Source: Channallabes apus (taxonomy: Eukaryota > Chordata > Actinopteri > Siluriformes > Clariidae). Taken from it: 64,000 nt of DNA. Both the position numbers and the translations under genes were made by a program. Below are positions 60,215-64,000 of the stretch, piece by piece. The notes beneath the pieces were generated by a model that had not been told where the DNA came from, made no database searches, and saw only the letters and a list, made by a program, of their open reading frames with translations. The stretch lies in NCBI GenBank assembly GCA_030522415.1, contig CM060106.1, forward strand, positions 25,944,967 through 26,008,966, given 5' to 3'. Position 1 is the stretch's first letter. Each line of letters begins with the position of its first letter.

Positions 60215-60500
60215 TGGTCTGTGGCCTGGTGAAGTATTTTATCATTCCATTCGTGGAGTGTGAGCTCAGTGGGCCAGGCGGCAGTGCCAGGGCTGATGAA
60301 TGGGGTGGCCAGTGATGTGCAGCCACCTCAGGGGGGCCAAACGAGACAGCTATTTAGTGCCTGAACAAGACACATCGCTTTTCTTTTTATTGTTTCCAAA
60401 CTGCACAGAGGGAGATAAAACCGAGCCGAGCCAATCAGAGCGGAAAAGAGGAGAGGAATATCAAGCCGAGGAACCTCAGATAGAGGCAGAATACACACTG
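60215..60500. promoter_or_regulatory. candidate conserved non-coding element
   Basis: GGAGTGTGAGCTCAGTGGGC, GGCAGTGCCAGGGCTGATGA, TTTCCAAACTGCACAGAGGG and GAGCCAATCAGAGCGG (CCAAT-like): high complexity, GC-richer than its surroundings. Inferred. Confidence 0.3.
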
Positions 60501-60539
60501 TGGGACAATATCCATGTGTACAGATAAAAAAAAAAAGAG

Positions 60540-62670
60540 TGCTAGTGTGTCACTGCTGTGACTCTCAGTACAGTGTCATGCATAAACTATGCCACTGTGT
60601 GAACCCCTCTGTTTACCTGGATGTCATGTCCTGAATGGGCAAGCTTTCCTTGAGCAGGGGAAATAACTGTTGACTTGTTGATGAGTTGTCTATATTCCGT
60701 ACTGCAATCCAGAATAACTCTAGATATGAAGTACTGCAGGTCAGTATGATGGGCAGAATTAAATTTTTCAAGAAATCTAGGTATAAGTCATTGGATATGG
60801 ATAAGATATAGTGTCTAATTATCCAAACAATCAAAGCAGGATATTGAAATCTTGGACATCAAATTCATATATTTTCCTGGAAAAGTAATGTTGGGCACAT
60901 TTGTATCTCCACTAACCAAAGTTAGATTTTTTTCACACCATGGCAGGTGCTGTTTTCATAATATTTAAAATTATAAAGTTTGGGGCTTTATGATCCATTT
61001 AAACATACTCAGCCACTAGTCTGCATACTAAACATGGATATTCACAACTTTCCTGTACGTCTAATACATTATTTACTGAAGATGAATATGTTTAAATGGA
61101 TGTTGATTATACCTATAAGAGATGCGCTCTAAGACCGAGCAGGGGAGACGATTACCCACAATTCCGTAGCGTAAGAGAGAGAAAAACCATTAGCTCAGTT
61201 GTGATCACGTGACGCTCGGCATCAAAACAAGAAGCGCATGCGTGATACATGATACTTGGTACTCGTAAACCAAGACTTATTCGTTTGCCAAGTCAAAATT
61301 TGTTAAAACTTGAAAACCGCGTTAGTCGCAATCTAAGGTTCCACTTTATATAGTCCATATAAAAAATAAATATAATATATACAGAGTCAGCCAAAAAATA
61401 TACACACTAATACTATTATGTATACTATATAATGTATAGCAATAGATTTAGTATTAAAATTTGTGTAGTATGGTCAAAGGATTTGGCTTGGAGAAAAATA
61501 TAACTTCATTGTAAATCAGGTAAACCGCCTTTAATTTTACTCTGGCTTAGTGATGCTGTTTTTGAAATTGGAGAAAATTTAATATTCTCTTAGAGGATCC
61601 ACCATACTTTTATTCAGTATGGACTCCAGTGATCTCATACTTTGAAAAGGGCACAACCTTTCCCTCAAACTAAAATCTAATAGTGTAACTAAAAAGCCTG
61701 GTGTATATTGTAGCAGATGATGTAATCAGACATAATGGGCTAGGAATGATGTTAATTATTTCTTCACTGTTTGTGGTATTCCAACGTCAATATTGTAATT
61801 TTCTTATTTCAGCTTTTGTGGGTGTGTGTGTTCTGGTGGGTGGTCAAAAAATTGTTTTTTCACAAACAAAAAAGTCTACACTTAAACCAAAGATCTTCAT
61901 GATGTACAGTACACGTTAAAAAGTACAGTGCTTGAGTTCAAAGGGAATTATCCAACAATGCATTGTTTTTGACTTAATAACTACATGTACTGATACTGAT
62001 TACACTATCTTTGTTATAACTTCTTGCTTTTAAGACTTGTGCCTATATAAGTCATGTTCCCATAACATACTGTATAATGTATGTAGGCTATTCCTGTACT
62101 GAAAGCACAATAACCTACTGAAAAGCCTCAGAACTAATGCATTTTTTGACAAGAGATGACAGAAAAGAGGGCTTCCTGGAGTGGCTCCATATTGAAGAAA
62201 ATTTCTTTCTCCACAGAACATAATGGAAAATAGGTAAAGGATGGCAACATCTCAGGCATGGAAATGCACACTCTATAAACATGACTGACATGAAGGACTC
62301 AGCTGGGACTAAAATCCCAGAGACACACTATTATTAACTACATTACTCCACATCCCTATTTAAAACTAATCCAGTCTGAAAGGGGATAAAGATGTCTGTG
62401 CCAACATTAATGAGATGGAATGATTGCAGTCAGAGTGAAATATCCGAATAGGTATTTTAAAAGATATAGGAAAGATCACTATTGTGGCTGTATACAAGAT
62501 ACCAACCTCGATATAGACCAAAGTACACCAAAAATGGAGGAATTTTAAATTATTAAATTATTTTAACCATTAAATTAATTATTGGTCTGGATAAAGCAGG
62601 AAAACAATGAAGGAGATTTGAAAGGACTGGAACTGAAACTCGTCAATGATGCTTAAAAAAATATATGTGT
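60540..62670. other. intergenic sequence
   Basis: AT-rich; nothing recognised except the possible MITE end at 61110-61345. Confidence 0.45.
61110..61345. mobile_element. possible MITE 3' end
   Basis: GAGCAGGGGAGACGATTACC, AGCTCAGTTGTGATCACGTG, ACAAGAAGCGCATGCGTGAT and the end CAATCTAAGGTTCCACTTTA. The terminal AAGGTTCCACT resembles, inverted, the AGTGGAACCT ends elsewhere in this window. Confidence 0.45.
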
Positions 62671-62677
62671 TTACAGG

Positions 62678-63512
62678 TAGGGCTGGGCTGATAAACGATA
62701 TCATATCGAATCGCGATTTATTTGATTTTAATAACGATGATAAGCTCTAGACATTTTTTCTCGATATGGATTAATCTAAGCAGCAGAACAATACAACAAC
62801 AGCACGTCAAAGTTAATTTCCTACCGCACTTTGCGAAGCAAACACCAGGACGACAAAAAAAAAAGAAATAAATGAGTGGAAGCAGCGACGAAAGTGAAGC
62901 TAACCTCGAGTTATTATCCAAAGATGTTGAAATTGTCGACAAAAAAGGTAGCACGAACTCCGTTATATATGAACGCATCACCCACACGACCGCACTGAGA
63001 GCATGAAAATGCGGGCCGATGCTACTCCGTCAACTAGCAGGACTAGCAGTGGGGCTGTACCAAAGCAGATATCGATCGTGTCGTCTTTCGTGGCCGTTAC
63101 ACCTTATGAAAGGTGTCCAAAAGGAGCAAGGATATAACCAGAGCCGTTTCTAACTTTCTAGCGAAAGATATGATGCCCCTAAGCACACGAGGCTGAAGTT
63201 TAGCTCCTTATTTGCAGCTTTCAATTCGTTTGGCTTCTTATTGCACAGCGCCTCACTCTGCGGCTGAAGTTTAGCTCCTTATTCGTCTCGTTACTAACGG
63301 GAGTGTTCACGCTGGCCAAAGCTGCGCAGTTTATCAATAAAACGTTATTCTGGTGGCTTAAACCAGTGGTTCCCAAACTGGGGGTCAGTGTGTTGTATTC
63401 GCACTGCCCTAATAAACACCAATTTGCATGTGGTTGTGCGCTGTAAGGCAGATATAAATAAATAAATAGACCCGTTCTAAGTCTAGACCTGCTTGACGCT
63501 ATTTAATAAATA

Positions 63513-63572
<60 letters not shown>

Positions 63573-63761
63573 GCATGTTACATGGCGTTAATGTTTTAAA
63601 AAGTGACTAATGCATCTGTTCTACATAAATAACGTGATAATTTCTCATAATTCATTCCATTTTTGTTGTCATTGCATGCTTAAGCCATTATGTCAGTTTA
63701 TTGGGGCCCTGTGAAATAGCCTTCATTTAACTCTGAATTGTGGGATAAAAAGACAGCCCTA
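62678..63761 (+). mobile_element. hAT-like transposon remnant
   Basis: Ends TAGGGCTG and CAGCCCTA, inverted. Inside, broken frames near 63130 read DITRAVSNFLAKDMMPL, the segment after the BED finger of hAT transposases (AITYCLAKDMLPI type). No 8-bp target duplication is visible. It contains a (TA)n repeat at 63513-63568. Confidence 0.75.
63513..63568. repeat. (TA)n microsatellite
   Basis: About 28 TA units. Confidence 0.97.
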
Positions 63762-63844
63762 GTGTGTGTGGTCTAAATGTAGTTTATCATTATTGTTTAA
63801 AAATCTCAAAACATTGTAATTTATCATCACAAACAAGTATTTTT

Positions 63845-64000
63845 TTTTCATTCATTCATTCATTTTCTATACCGCTTAATCCTGTGTTCAGGGTCGCGGG
63901 GGACCTGGAGCCTATCCCAGGAGACTTCGGGCACTAGGCGGGGTACACCCTGGACAGGGTGCCAATCCATCGCAGGGCACACACACATACACACACTCAC
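63845..64000 (-). repeat. dispersed fish repeat, family M (-), runs off the window
   Basis: Starts with CATTCATTCATTCATTTTCT, then TACCGCTTAATCC, GGTACACCCTGGACAGGGTG and CCAATCCATCGCAGGGCAC. The (CATT)n is the 3' tail of the element on the opposite strand. Confidence 0.8.

Overview
The window is nuclear DNA of a ray-finned fish (teleost). Two things show this: one vertebrate multi-exon gene with GT-AG introns, and a typical fish repeat load (many Tc1/mariner and hAT remnants, L2-clade LINE copies, tRNA-derived SINEs, long CA/GT and AT microsatellites). The species cannot be fixed from sequence alone; the repeats recall otophysan fishes such as catfish, but that is only an impression.

The one host gene I can support is the 3' part of acsf3, the mitochondrial malonyl/methylmalonyl-CoA synthetase, on the + strand. 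Six exons (1-53, 8417-8514, 8632-8758, 29745-29879, 30061-30172, 36015-36132) join with matching phases into an uninterrupted 213-residue C-terminal part, ending in TGA at 36130. The upstream exons lie outside the window. Introns are 8.4 kb, 117 bp, 21 kb, 181 bp and 5.8 kb. Two poly(A) signals follow at 36829 and 36887. From about 36.9 kb to the end I find no host coding exon; the region is intergenic sequence and repeats, with a few unique GC-structured blocks that look like conserved non-coding elements.

Mobile DNA by region: Tc1-like remnants at 2.3, 3.2, 7.0, 13.8, 31.1, 39.7 and 40.2 kb; mariner-type remnants at 18.5, 54.8 and 58.6 kb; two hAT-like elements at 34.2 and 62.7 kb; an internally deleted L2 LINE at 44.6-46.9 kb and a 3' fragment at 12.7 kb; two SINE families, one ending in the same tail as the L2 LINE; several MITE families in two to four copies each. 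All recognisable transposase frames are broken or partly deleted.

The two observations I would follow first are these. (1) The heptamers TACAGTA/TACTGTA occur about 65 times by hand count, several times more than base composition predicts, often as overlapping trains. They are exactly the excision scar of CAG-ended Tc1-type transposons, so the window may carry dozens of old excision footprints. (2) The two small acsf3 exons at 8.4-8.8 kb are bracketed by long complementary GT and AC repeats, one of them directly at a splice acceptor, and the two exons together are frame-neutral.
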